Part shown: one piece after another, positions 31,481 through 36,576 of the stretch
How the letters are laid out: every line of letters starts with the position of its first letter
How positions within the stretch are numbered: position 1 is the stretch's first letter
The notes under the pieces: model-generated
What the model saw: the letters and a program-made list of their open reading frames with translations, nothing else
Told to the model about the DNA's origin: nothing
The model's database searches: none
Position numbers and translations under genes: made by a program
Source of the DNA: a virus
Virus record (IMG/VR): IMGVR_UViG_3300043409_001730
Location: 1-36,576 of that record
Direction: 5' to 3' (one strand)
DNA length: 36,576 bases

Positions 31481-32407
31481 CTATACCTTATAAATAATAT
31501 TTAATTTTGCACCATTTACTGGCACATCAACGATTAGCAGGGCTAAAGCCATGCGCTTCAAAACAGGTTCAATTGCCTCTAAAAACGCGCTATTGCCTTT
31601 AAAAAATTCTAAAACAGCGTTAATATCAGTAATCTCGCACTCTTTTGTCGTGCGAAGCGATGTTTTATTGCCATGATTGCCACCTGCTTGAACTTTTCGA
31701 GCTTTTGGTTCTTCAATTACCACAGGCGCGGCTTGCGGGTTGCTTAACGCCTCTAATCGCGCCGCCTCTTCACGTTCCGCCCGTTCTTTGGCAATGCGTG
31801 CATTTTCTTCATCACGCCTTTGCTTTAAAATGACTGTTAGTTTTGTCGCGCTATCTGCTTTAATTGAAAGCACAGGCGCAATAATAACCTTGAATTTTGC
31901 GTCAACTTCACGAGACGCGGTTAAATGCGGCTCTTTTTCAGCTTTACGCATATCTTCAATGCGAGTTTCAATCTTTGTGGCAATTGTCTTGCAATCTGCT
32001 AAAGCGTTTTCATTTATTGCGTTTTTCATGCGCTCTTGCAACGCTTCAATGTCGGTATTGATTTGCTCAAGAGGCGTTAATTCGCCTGAATTGTGACCGA
32101 TGCCAGCTTGAGCTGTTTCTTGCTGCCATGCCCCGCCGTTACGATACCATGAAGAGGAGTCTTCATGGCTTATTGGGTGCTTGCACGCCCACGAAAATTC
32201 ATCTGCAAACTCATCTGCACTGATTTTTCTATTGCCACGAAGGCAAACAACGTCTTCATCGCGCCAGAATGCAACAGGCACAAATTCACCACCTTTGCCT
32301 TGACCGCGTTTAGTTTTGAAATAACCAAAATGCACCTCCCCATCATGAATTGGGGGCTTTTCACCAGACAAGGCCTTTCTCCAAAAGTCATAATCTTCGT
32401 GTATCAT
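31481..32407 (-). CDS. Recombination-operon protein with coiled coil, unknown
   Basis: This 308-residue protein precedes recT by four bases. Residues 1-100 form a small domain with several Trp residues; GIGHNSGE near residue 102 begins a helical region, residues about 120-220 form a long charged coiled coil (AKERAEREEAARLEAL), and a short C-terminal domain (about 250-308) follows a KTSLRTTKECEI stretch. Related proteins accompany recT in alphaproteobacterial phages, often unannotated. It may be a RecT partner that replaces the missing exonuclease role or scaffolds SSB, which is inference. No nuclease motif is visible. Confidence 0.65.
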   Translation of the reverse strand: MIHEDYDFWRKALSGEKPPIHDGEVHFGYFKTKRGQGKGGEFVPVAFWRDEDVVCLRGNRKISADEFADEFSWACKHPISHEDSSSWYRNGGAWQQETAQAGIGHNSGELTPLEQINTDIEALQERMKNAINENALADCKTIATKIETRIEDMRKAEKEPHLTASREVDAKFKVIIAPVLSIKADSATKLTVILKQRRDEENARIAKERAEREEAARLEALSNPQAAPVVIEEPKARKVQAGGNHGNKTSLRTTKECEITDINAVLEFFKGNSAFLEAIEPVLKRMALALLIVDVPVNGAKLNIIYKV

Positions 32408-32688
32408 ATCGCGGCCCTCTCTTTTGGCTCATTGTAAAAAATATTAAATGTGAAAATTGACCATCCGCATGGCTTTAAGACAGATTGAACAAGCTCGAAC
32501 TTTCTAATCTCGTTGTAAAATTCCATATCGCGCAATTGTTTGGCTAAACTTTTCGTGAAGCCCGCCCCATTATAAACCTCGAATGTTTCACCCGTTTTGC
32601 ATGGGGCATCGTATGAAAGGATTGTGCAAGGCAAAAACTCAATGACCCCGCGCACATAATCGCGATTCCCTCTAATTTCTTCATTCAT
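32404..32688 (-). CDS. Hypothetical early protein
   Basis: ATG 32688 follows GGGAGGG and sits one base after the upstream stop, so it is preferred over an upstream ATG at 32754 inside the previous gene; 94 residues. No family is recognised. The protein has mixed helix and strand, with RKFELVQSVLKPCGWSIFTF near the end. It overlaps the following gene by four bases and belongs to the leftward early operon. Confidence 0.6.
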   Translation of the reverse strand: MNEEIRGNRDYVRGVIEFLPCTILSYDAPCKTGETFEVYNGAGFTKSLAKQLRDMEFYNEIRKFELVQSVLKPCGWSIFTFNIFYNEPKERAAI

Positions 32689-32689
32689 T

Positions 32690-33124
32690 CTAACGCCCTC
32701 CCCATGCCATAAAATTAGAAGGTGAGGAGTGAAACTTGCGGTCTGCGGCTTCATTAAAAGCTTCAGCGCATTGCCCTTGCGCTTCCGTCAAGAGTTCATC
32801 ATCGAGATTGAAACGCTCTAAGATTTTTCCGTAAACTGGAAGGGAATCAAGCAAGCAATCATCAAGACATGAAATATTGCAATCTTCACCCACGCCGTCC
32901 GCTTCATCAACGATGTGCGAAATCGCGGCTTTTAGAGCCGCCTCAATCACTTCTTTTTTCACGCAAATGCCATTGCGTGTGATTGAAAACACAGGGCTTT
33001 CATAAGCGTGAAACTCAAAAGCCACATATTCGCCAGCGTCTTCCAACGCTGTTTTGAATTTTGCGTCTAAAAATTCAACATTTTCTTCGTCATATTTCAT
33101 TGTGATTGTGTTGCTTGCGTTCAT
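32690..33124 (-). CDS. First gene of the leftward early operon, acidic, unknown
   Basis: This 144-residue, strongly acidic protein is the first made from the leftward promoter near 33150-33178. AAGG lies very close to the ATG at 33124; an internal ATG at residue 9 is a less likely start. It has a beta-rich first half (EYVAFEFHAYESPVFSITRN) and a helical second half with ISCLDDCLLDSL. First genes of leftward early operons often encode host-takeover or anti-restriction proteins. The low charge would suit DNA mimicry, but that is a guess. Confidence 0.6.
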   Translation of the reverse strand: MNASNTITMKYDEENVEFLDAKFKTALEDAGEYVAFEFHAYESPVFSITRNGICVKKEVIEAALKAAISHIVDEADGVGEDCNISCLDDCLLDSLPVYGKILERFNLDDELLTEAQGQCAEAFNEAADRKFHSSPSNFMAWGGR

Positions 33125-33149
33125 CGCCTTAACCCCTGTTGATGGTTTA

Positions 33150-33178
33150 TATATGCCATATAGTCATATTTATGTCAA
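33150..33178 (-). promoter_or_regulatory. Leftward early promoter (PL)
   Basis: On the minus strand TTGACA (33178-33173) and CATATA (33155-33150) are 17 bases apart. Operator site a (33154-33173) fills the spacer, so bound repressor would block RNA polymerase directly. It drives the operon from 33124 to 27273. Confidence 0.75.
33154..33173. promoter_or_regulatory. Repressor operator a
   Basis: TGCCATATAGTCATATTTAT shares TGCC, GTCATATTTAT and overall spacing with site b, 34 bases away, and with sites c and d between repressor and cro. It lies between the boxes of the leftward promoter. Binding by the phage repressor is inferred. Confidence 0.6.
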
Positions 33179-33187
33179 TAATAAAAA

Positions 33188-33207
33188 TGCCTATTTGTCA
33201 TATTTAT
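33188..33207. promoter_or_regulatory. Repressor operator b
   Basis: TGCCTATTTGTCATATTTAT matches site d at its first 16 bases. It lies directly before TTGCAT 33208-33213 and TATGAG 33231-33236, a 17-base-spaced possible rightward promoter for gene 33260-33535, so it may control both directions. Confidence 0.6.
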
Positions 33208-33259
33208 TTGCATTTATTTTCAGGGCGTGCTATGAGGGGATATATTTAAGGAGAATGAA

Positions 33260-33535
33260 ATGAGAAACGGGGGCGGTTCAACAATCTCTATTGAGACTAT
33301 TTATAACCACGTCGATTTCAAGCGTGGCTTAAGCGAATATATGAAGGGGAAACCATTTAGAGAGGCTTATAACTACGAGAATGATTGGCAATTTGAGAGG
33401 GGGCGTCAATTTGGTGTAATTCTCAGCACATTAGAAATTGCTGAAAAACCAACTTTAACAAGTCTACGTGGAAAGCATAAATTGTGGGCTATGCTCACTC
33501 TCGCGGGTGCGTTTAGAAAGCATGAGATAATATAA
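33260..33535 (+). CDS. Lone rightward gene between early and lysogeny units, unknown
   Basis: This 91-residue protein has a strong AAGGAG site and its own apparent promoter (TTGCAT 33208, TATGAG 33231) next to operator b. The sequence (DFKRGLSEYMKGKPFREAYN, GKHKLWAMLTLAGAFRKHEI) is helical, amphipathic and basic; no family is recognised. It is transcribed alone, opposite to both neighbours, and ends at a hairpin. That arrangement is typical of a regulatory or superinfection-related phage gene. It would be repressed with the early genes if operator b covers its promoter. Confidence 0.65.
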   Translation: MRNGGGSTISIETIYNHVDFKRGLSEYMKGKPFREAYNYENDWQFERGRQFGVILSTLEIAEKPTLTSLRGKHKLWAMLTLAGAFRKHEII

Positions 33536-33555
33536 AACCCGCTGCGAGGCGGGTT
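33536..33555. terminator. Bidirectional terminator between converging units
   Basis: AACCCGC 33536-33542 pairs with GCGGGTT 33549-33555 around TGCGAG. On the minus strand the stem is followed by a short T-rich tract; on the plus strand the tract is weak. It separates the lone rightward gene from the DUF1828-type cassette. Confidence 0.6.
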
Positions 33556-33597
33556 GTTCATATGGCGATTATATGGAAGTGGGCTTTAAGCTTTTGC

Positions 33598-34338
33598 TTA
33601 ATGCACGGTTTGACTAATCTGCATAAGGCTTACTGGCTTTTGAATACTTATAAGTTTAGCCGTTGTTTTTAATAGCAAAAAGTCTTGACTCTTCCAGCCG
33701 TCATTCTCATCATAGGCTAAAAACTGCTCGATATTATCAGATTTGTTTTGTTTTACGTCATAATGGGCAACAAATTTTGCGTTTATAGAATTTTGGTCAT
33801 TGGTCACAATGTCAATAAGCCTTGTCGCGCCGTTTTGCTTTATTGCAAAATCAAAATTATATTGCTTGCTGCTGTCACCGATATAAGGGTAATTTTCAAA
33901 TAAATTATCATTAAAGGCATTCTTAAGCTTAACTCTAAGGGCATTTCTTAAAATATCACCTTTTTTTGATTTGAAATGACTTTTAACCCACAATTCAGCA
34001 ACGCCCTTTGAAGCTTCTGCAACTATTTTTAATGCCATTGGGATATTATCTTGGGAAGTCTTATAAAAAACATTCCCATTCTCATCTATATCAACGTCAT
34101 TTCTTCTCATAAATTCTGTTTTTGCAAGGCTCTTTGCATCAAAGCCCCCCCCTTGCCCTGTTAAACAGGCGAAAGCCCCCCCATTATCAGTTGCGATAAT
34201 GGTTGACCCCATAGATAGGAAAAACACCTTTACGCTTGCTTTTGAAGGATAAAGCAAAGCGGTTGGCATTATTGCACCATCATTATAGGGTTTTGCAATA
34301 AAAAGGTTTTTCCCATTTATCATTTGAGCTAAATTCAT
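33598..34338 (-). CDS. DUF1828/DUF1829-like protein of a lysogeny-linked cassette
   Basis: This 246-residue protein has two parts. Residues 1-110 resemble DUF1828 (VKVFFLSMGSTIIATDNGGA, then IDENGNVFYKTS). Residues about 125-246 resemble DUF1829 (NFDFAIKQNGATRLIDIVTN, NSINAKFVAHYDV), a domain with some likeness to restriction-nuclease folds. The start overlaps the partner gene (ATGA) and has AGGGAGAG before it. It lies downstream of the repressor on the same strand, so it should be made in lysogens. I do not know its function. A defence, toxin-antitoxin or superinfection-exclusion role is possible. Confidence 0.65.
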   Translation of the reverse strand: MNLAQMINGKNLFIAKPYNDGAIMPTALLYPSKASVKVFFLSMGSTIIATDNGGAFACLTGQGGGFDAKSLAKTEFMRRNDVDIDENGNVFYKTSQDNIPMALKIVAEASKGVAELWVKSHFKSKKGDILRNALRVKLKNAFNDNLFENYPYIGDSSKQYNFDFAIKQNGATRLIDIVTNDQNSINAKFVAHYDVKQNKSDNIEQFLAYDENDGWKSQDFLLLKTTAKLISIQKPVSLMQISQTVH

Positions 34339-34850
34339 AATAATCTCTCCCTTAAGGGCAGTTCTGGTATTTTTTCACCCGCTATAATAACATTGTTTTC
34401 AGCACAAAACCAACGAAAACAATTTTCAAAACTTTGAATATTTAATGGGAGCTGGCGGGCGAATTCAAGTTCATTAGGATATTTTATAGGGCTTGCCAAG
34501 TGCCTATTATCTTGCCAAGAATGGTAATTTGAGCCTTCAATCTCCCCGTATTCTATACCTAAAGGAGTTATTATGCCTTTTATTGGGTGGTTATTATGGC
34601 TACAATCCTCACCATAGTTTAATCTCACCACACATTTTTCGCCTATTAGCATAATTGTGAATTTTGGTTTTAGTTCATTTGGAAAGCATACAATTAAAAG
34701 CGACAACTCAATGCTTTCGCTATTTATAGTTAATGCAGCTTTAAACTGCATAGCATTTCTCGTGCGAGGTGAAGGCTTCCAGTCCGCGCCTGTCAAAACT
34801 ATGTTTTTTGGCGTGCTAATTATATAATCAATCGTTTTTTGTATATCCAC
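34335..34850 (-). CDS. Partner protein of the DUF1828-like gene, unknown
   Basis: A GTG at 34850, one base after the repressor stop, gives 171 residues. No family is certain. The sequence has a start IVLTGADWKPSPRTRNAMQF, a beta-rich core (INSESIELSLLIVCFPNEL, FTIMLIGEKCVVRLNYGE) and several histidines (CSHNNHP, NYHSW, NRHL). It resembles a DUF6978-like protein that pairs with DUF1828 proteins, but that name is tentative. The GTG start and direct contact with the repressor stop suggest lower, coupled expression in the lysogenic transcript. Confidence 0.6.
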   Translation of the reverse strand: MDIQKTIDYIISTPKNIVLTGADWKPSPRTRNAMQFKAALTINSESIELSLLIVCFPNELKPKFTIMLIGEKCVVRLNYGEDCSHNNHPIKGIITPLGIEYGEIEGSNYHSWQDNRHLASPIKYPNELEFARQLPLNIQSFENCFRWFCAENNVIIAGEKIPELPLRERLL

Positions 34851-34851
34851 T

Positions 34852-35445
34852 TCAAACCGCCACCTTCTCGACCTTCACCATGACAGCCACGCGCGAGACC
34901 CAAATAGGCTTCACGTTCTCAATGGGGTCTATGAGCTGGTTATAGCTTATGAGGCGCACAGTGCCTTCCTCATAACCCTTGCGAAGCTCTTTAATGTAAA
35001 TCTCATTCTCGCTGGTTTTTACCACGCAAAGCTCACCAATAAGATTTTGCCAGTTTTGGCTTTGGGGAAGGCATAGAATGAGGTCATCATCGCGAAGCAT
35101 GGGGCGCATCGAATCGCCCTTTACGCGAAAGGCTATGCTATCTTTCGGCATTCCAGACGGGCGCGGGGTCATGTCTTGGCTGTTGTCAATATCGATATGT
35201 TCAATGTTGACCGTGTCGCCTGCACCCACATAGCCAAGGATTGGCATTTCAAGGGTGTCTTGTGGGAAAAGCTCACTTTCACTTACTCCTAAAACTTCTG
35301 AAATTTTAGACGTCCATTTTGAAGACAGATTTCTCTCTCCTCTTTCTATCCTCAATATATAGGCGTGTGACATTCCTACGGCTTCCGCAAGTTGTTCTTG
35401 CGTTAAGCCTTTGATTTTTCTTAATTCTTTAATTCTGTTACTCAT
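34852..35445 (-). CDS. Phage repressor, LexA/CI type with autocleavage
   Basis: This 197-residue repressor has an XRE helix-turn-helix at residues 1-55 (RIKELRKIKGLTQEQLAEAV, ending with HAYILRIERGERN) and an S24 peptidase domain at about 65-195. The cleavage site is Ala75-Gly76 in GYVGAGD; the catalytic Ser112 is in GDSMRPML and Lys152 in YIKEL. All key residues are present, so RecA-stimulated self-cleavage after DNA damage should induce the prophage. It maintains lysogeny by binding the operators near 33150-33210 and 35481-35546. It faces the cro-like gene head to head, and two further genes follow it. Confidence 0.93.
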   Translation of the reverse strand: MSNRIKELRKIKGLTQEQLAEAVGMSHAYILRIERGERNLSSKWTSKISEVLGVSESELFPQDTLEMPILGYVGAGDTVNIEHIDIDNSQDMTPRPSGMPKDSIAFRVKGDSMRPMLRDDDLILCLPQSQNWQNLIGELCVVKTSENEIYIKELRKGYEEGTVRLISYNQLIDPIENVKPIWVSRVAVMVKVEKVAV

Positions 35446-35480
35446 ACTTAAAACTTATCTGATTCTTTTTGTAAAAAAAA

Positions 35481-35500
35481 TGAACTATTTGTCATATTAT
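35481..35500. promoter_or_regulatory. Repressor operator c
   Basis: TGAACTATTTGTCATATTAT shares CTATTTGTCATA with sites b and d. It lies about 36-55 bases upstream of the repressor start and just before the cro promoter boxes, where it could repress cro and autoregulate the repressor. No convincing repressor promoter was fixed. Confidence 0.55.
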
Positions 35501-35514
35501 TGCAAAAATAACTA

Positions 35515-35543
35515 TTGACTTTGATATGCCTATTTGTCATAAT
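35515..35543 (+). promoter_or_regulatory. cro promoter, probably giving a leaderless mRNA
   Basis: TTGACT 35515-35520 and CATAAT 35538-35543 are 17 bases apart. Transcription should begin six or seven bases later at about 35549-35550, which is the cro ATG. No Shine-Dalgarno sequence fits upstream of that ATG. Confidence 0.7.
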
Positions 35544-35550
35544 TAGGCAT
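35527..35550. promoter_or_regulatory. Repressor operator d with flanking palindrome
   Basis: TGCCTATTTGTCATAATTAG at 35527-35546 repeats the operator pattern. It lies within a larger dyad whose ATGCCTA and TAGGCAT arms are separated by 11 bases. It overlaps the -10 box and the start codon of cro, so binding would shut off the promoter. Confidence 0.6.
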
Positions 35551-35755
35551 GACATTAAAAGAATTCCAAAACCTAAGAAAATTGAAACAAAGAGAGCTTG
35601 CTGACCTTTTAGGTTTTAAGCAATCAACTGTTTGTAAGCTTTTGAATGGGGATAGATATCCAAGCCCAAGAGCTCAAAGTGTAATTCTTGGGAAAACGGG
35701 TGGTTTAGTGACGCCGAATGATTTTTTAAGCCAATTTAAGGAAACGCACCAATGA
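35549..35755 (+). CDS. Cro-like helix-turn-helix regulator
   Basis: This 68-residue protein is one small HTH domain (FQNLRKLKQRELADLLGFKQ then STVCKLLNGDRYPS), of the size and placement of Cro: opposite the repressor, first gene of the rightward early operon. It probably competes for the same operators to switch to lytic growth. Its ATG coincides with the predicted transcription start, so its mRNA is probably leaderless. The stop overlaps the next start (ATGA). Confidence 0.8.
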   Translation: MTLKEFQNLRKLKQRELADLLGFKQSTVCKLLNGDRYPSPRAQSVILGKTGGLVTPNDFLSQFKETHQ

Positions 35756-35931
35756 CCGCTGAACTTATTATATTTATTGGGCTTGGTGCAATTATCAGCA
35801 TCATATGCTTGATTGGTGGACTTATCGTCATGGCGGTTTACTCACTGTTTACAAACTGGATAAAGAGCCGCCGCACTTATCCTTTTATTGCACAGATGAG
35901 CGCGAAACGCAAGGGGGCAAGACATGCTTAG
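35752..35931 (+). CDS. Small membrane protein 1 after cro
   Basis: This 59-residue frame overlaps the cro stop by ATGA. It has one strong membrane segment (residues 4-31, IIFIGLGAIISIICLIGGLI) and a basic cytosolic-type tail (KSRRTYPFIAQMSAKRKGAR), predicting N-out/C-in topology. No family is recognised. It overlaps the second small membrane gene by 8 bases. Expressed right after cro, it may affect the host membrane, exclude superinfecting phages or signal lytic commitment; none is proven. Confidence 0.6.
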   Translation: MTAELIIFIGLGAIISIICLIGGLIVMAVYSLFTNWIKSRRTYPFIAQMSAKRKGARHA

Positions 35932-36028
35932 TTATTTCTTCGTCGGCTTAGTTGGTTTTCTCCTTGGCTGTGTTGTGGGTTGGTGCGTTAATGAGACGCT
36001 CACAGACCATCATGACAACAACTATTGA
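35924..36028 (+). CDS. Small membrane protein 2 after cro
   Basis: A 34-residue frame overlapping the previous gene by 8 bases. It is nearly all one membrane segment (YFFVGLVGFLLGCVVGW) with a short acidic/His tail (NETLTDHHDNNY). Overlap and codon continuity support it as a real microprotein, but its length makes it tentative. The GxxxG-like pattern GLVGFLLGCVVG could drive helix packing with another membrane protein. Confidence 0.5.
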   Translation: MLSYFFVGLVGFLLGCVVGWCVNETLTDHHDNNY

Positions 36029-36037
36029 GGGTTTAAA

Positions 36038-36115
36038 ATGAACCGCATTGCAGGGATTTGTATGCTTATTTTTTGCGTCTCTTGGCTTTTTACCTGTGTC
36101 GCGCATTTACCATAA
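36038..36115 (+). CDS. Small membrane protein 3 after cro
   Basis: A 25-residue frame ten bases after the second small gene. It is one hydrophobic segment (ICMLIFCVSWLFTCVAH) with three cysteines and an Arg near the N-terminus. No good ribosome-binding site is visible. Being third in a row of membrane microproteins makes it more believable than in isolation, though it could be a chance frame. Confidence 0.35.
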   Translation: MNRIAGICMLIFCVSWLFTCVAHLP

Positions 36116-36167
36116 GAGTTTTTTCGGGTGTGCCCACGCTTTGTTTAAATAGAGATTTATCGCTCCA

Positions 36168-36296
36168 ATGATTATTTTAGCGATGAAAACCGTAGAAAGC
36201 CCGATGATATTAAAGGGCGTTGGTCGAAAGGCAGGCGGGGAATATCAAGCAACTGAGACGGTTCTGAAAGGGTTGAAACACACCACAAAGCGTTAG
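36168..36296 (+). CDS. Possible 42-residue basic peptide
   Basis: An ATG at 36168 opens 42 codons; an internal ATG at 36183 would give a shorter peptide. The product is basic with GVGRKAGGEYQATETVLKGL and ends in KHTTKR. There is no clear Shine-Dalgarno sequence, and the region 36159-36184 forms a hairpin (ATCGCT with AGCGAT) that would hide the first start. The 3' end lies within the arms of the terminator that follows. Treat it as uncertain. Confidence 0.3.
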   Translation: MIILAMKTVESPMILKGVGRKAGGEYQATETVLKGLKHTTKR

Positions 36297-36309
36297 CCGT
36301 CTCTTTTTT
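36255..36309 (+). terminator. Probable terminator at the end of the cro transcript
   Basis: GAGACGG 36255-36261 is fully complementary to CCGTCTC 36297-36303, followed by six T residues at 36304-36309. The 35-base loop is long for an intrinsic terminator, but the GC-rich arms and T run are convincing. Confidence 0.55.
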
Positions 36310-36317
36310 ATCTTTAT

Positions 36318-36380
36318 TTATCGGGTGGTTTTGAGGTGTTTGTTTCCTCCCTCCTGATTGGCTTCAAAGCCACTCGATAA
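36318..36380 (+). ncRNA. Long structured leader element before the early operon
   Basis: Bases 36318-36332 pair with 36366-36380 in a continuous 15-bp stem that includes two G-U pairs. Inside it, GAGG 36333-36336 can pair with CCTC 36346-36349. An alternative stem, GCTTCA near 36361 with TGAAGC near 36382, competes with the long one. No gene fits here. Switching folds and a nearby terminator suggest an antitermination or attenuation element; the mechanism is inference. Confidence 0.5.
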
Positions 36381-36423
36381 GTGAAGCGTCCTGCTGGGGG
36401 GGTAAACCAGTTTTTAAAATTTT

Positions 36424-36447
36424 GGCGGTGTAGACAACTGCCTTTTT
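36424..36447 (+). terminator. Terminator just before the early operon
   Basis: GGCGGT 36424-36429 pairs with ACTGCC 36437-36442 (one G-U) around GTAGACA, followed by TTTTT. The first arm and loop, 36424-36437, are the reverse complement of 4776-4789. It would stop transcripts 33 bases before the ATG at 36481 unless read through. Confidence 0.65.
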
Positions 36448-36453
36448 CTCAAG

Positions 36454-36576
36454 TGCGGACTTGGGGTTACGGAGAGGATAATGAATAATATTTGGGATAT
36501 TATCAGAAATGGCAAACAGGCTATGTGTAGCGATTTATCACGCGCAAGGCCTAATGTTATAAAAGAAGCGCAAGAC
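36454..36576. repeat. Terminal duplication, right copy
   Basis: This is the second copy of bases 1-123 with one difference (G at 36477). Joining the two ends gives a circle of about 36,453 bases. Confidence 0.9.
36481..36576 (+). CDS. Partial second copy of the 28-270 gene, cut by the window end
   Basis: The first 32 codons of the coiled-coil early gene repeat here and run off the window end. The G at 36477 makes the upstream sequence GGAGAGGATA, slightly closer to a consensus ribosome-binding site than the copy at 18-27. It is not a separate gene. Confidence 0.85.
   Translation, partial: MNNIWDIIRNGKQAMCSDLSRARPNVIKEAQD

Noticed and set aside
35447-35475. Repressor promoter TTTACA-17-TTTAAG on the minus strand
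   Set aside because: It would start transcription inside the repressor gene, after its ATG, so it cannot be the main promoter.
36454-36576. True short direct terminal repeat as in T7-like genomes
   Set aside because: The early operon runs through the junction, the repeat is short and not identical, and a circular-map overlap explains it better.
1-36576. CRISPR arrays, tRNA genes, insertion sequences
   Set aside because: No regularly spaced repeats, cloverleaf-type sequences or transposase genes were found by reading both strands.

Overview
The window looks like one complete circular genome of a temperate, short-tailed (podovirus-type) phage, about 36.45 kb per turn. Bases 1-123 recur at 36454-36576 with one mismatch, so the last 123 bases are the start of a second turn, and the early operon runs across the junction. 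The head and tail gene set, the AntA/AntB-KilAC antirepressor, the GH24 lysozyme with a C-terminal membrane anchor and the general style of the proteins suggest an alphaproteobacterial host, probably Rhizobiales such as a Bartonella or Brucella relative. The host is an inference. No tRNA, CRISPR array or insertion sequence was seen.

Layout. (1) 35549-36576 and 1-4683, rightward early region: a Cro-like regulator, three tiny membrane proteins, a stack of RNA hairpins, three small genes, a C4-type antisense RNA with its target in front of two antirepressor genes, then a replication module ending in SSB. (2) 4820-27111, rightward late region: terminase, a large tail fibre placed unusually between terminase and portal, portal, scaffold, capsid, adaptor and tail hub, GNAT protein, ejection proteins (S74 chaperone tail, lytic transglycosylase, a 1073-residue protein with a DdrB-like ParB domain), a second glycine-rich fibre, and a lysis cassette. 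(3) 27112-27272: a non-coding, repeat-bearing stretch next to integrase, the best attP candidate. (4) 33124 down to 27273, leftward operon: small unknown genes, RecT, HNH nuclease, a Cys-rich microprotein, excisionase and integrase, tightly coupled by ATGA overlaps. (5) 33260-33535: a lone rightward gene. (6) 35445 down to 33598, leftward lysogeny unit: LexA-type repressor followed by a two-gene cassette, one member DUF1828/DUF1829-like.

How it works together (inference). The repressor probably binds four copies of a TGCC-N5-GTCATA-like site. Two lie at the leftward early promoter near 33150-33210, and two lie between repressor and cro near 35481-35546. SOS cleavage of the repressor, or antirepressor made once C4 RNA no longer blocks it, would start lytic growth. 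The cro promoter seems to start transcription at or next to the cro ATG, giving a leaderless mRNA. Early transcripts must then pass three stacked hairpins before gene 28-270. The least explained parts are the DUF1828-type cassette, the hairpin stack, a pair of CGTCAC-N16-GTGACG dyads just upstream of the C4/antirepressor promoter, and the membrane microprotein cluster after cro.
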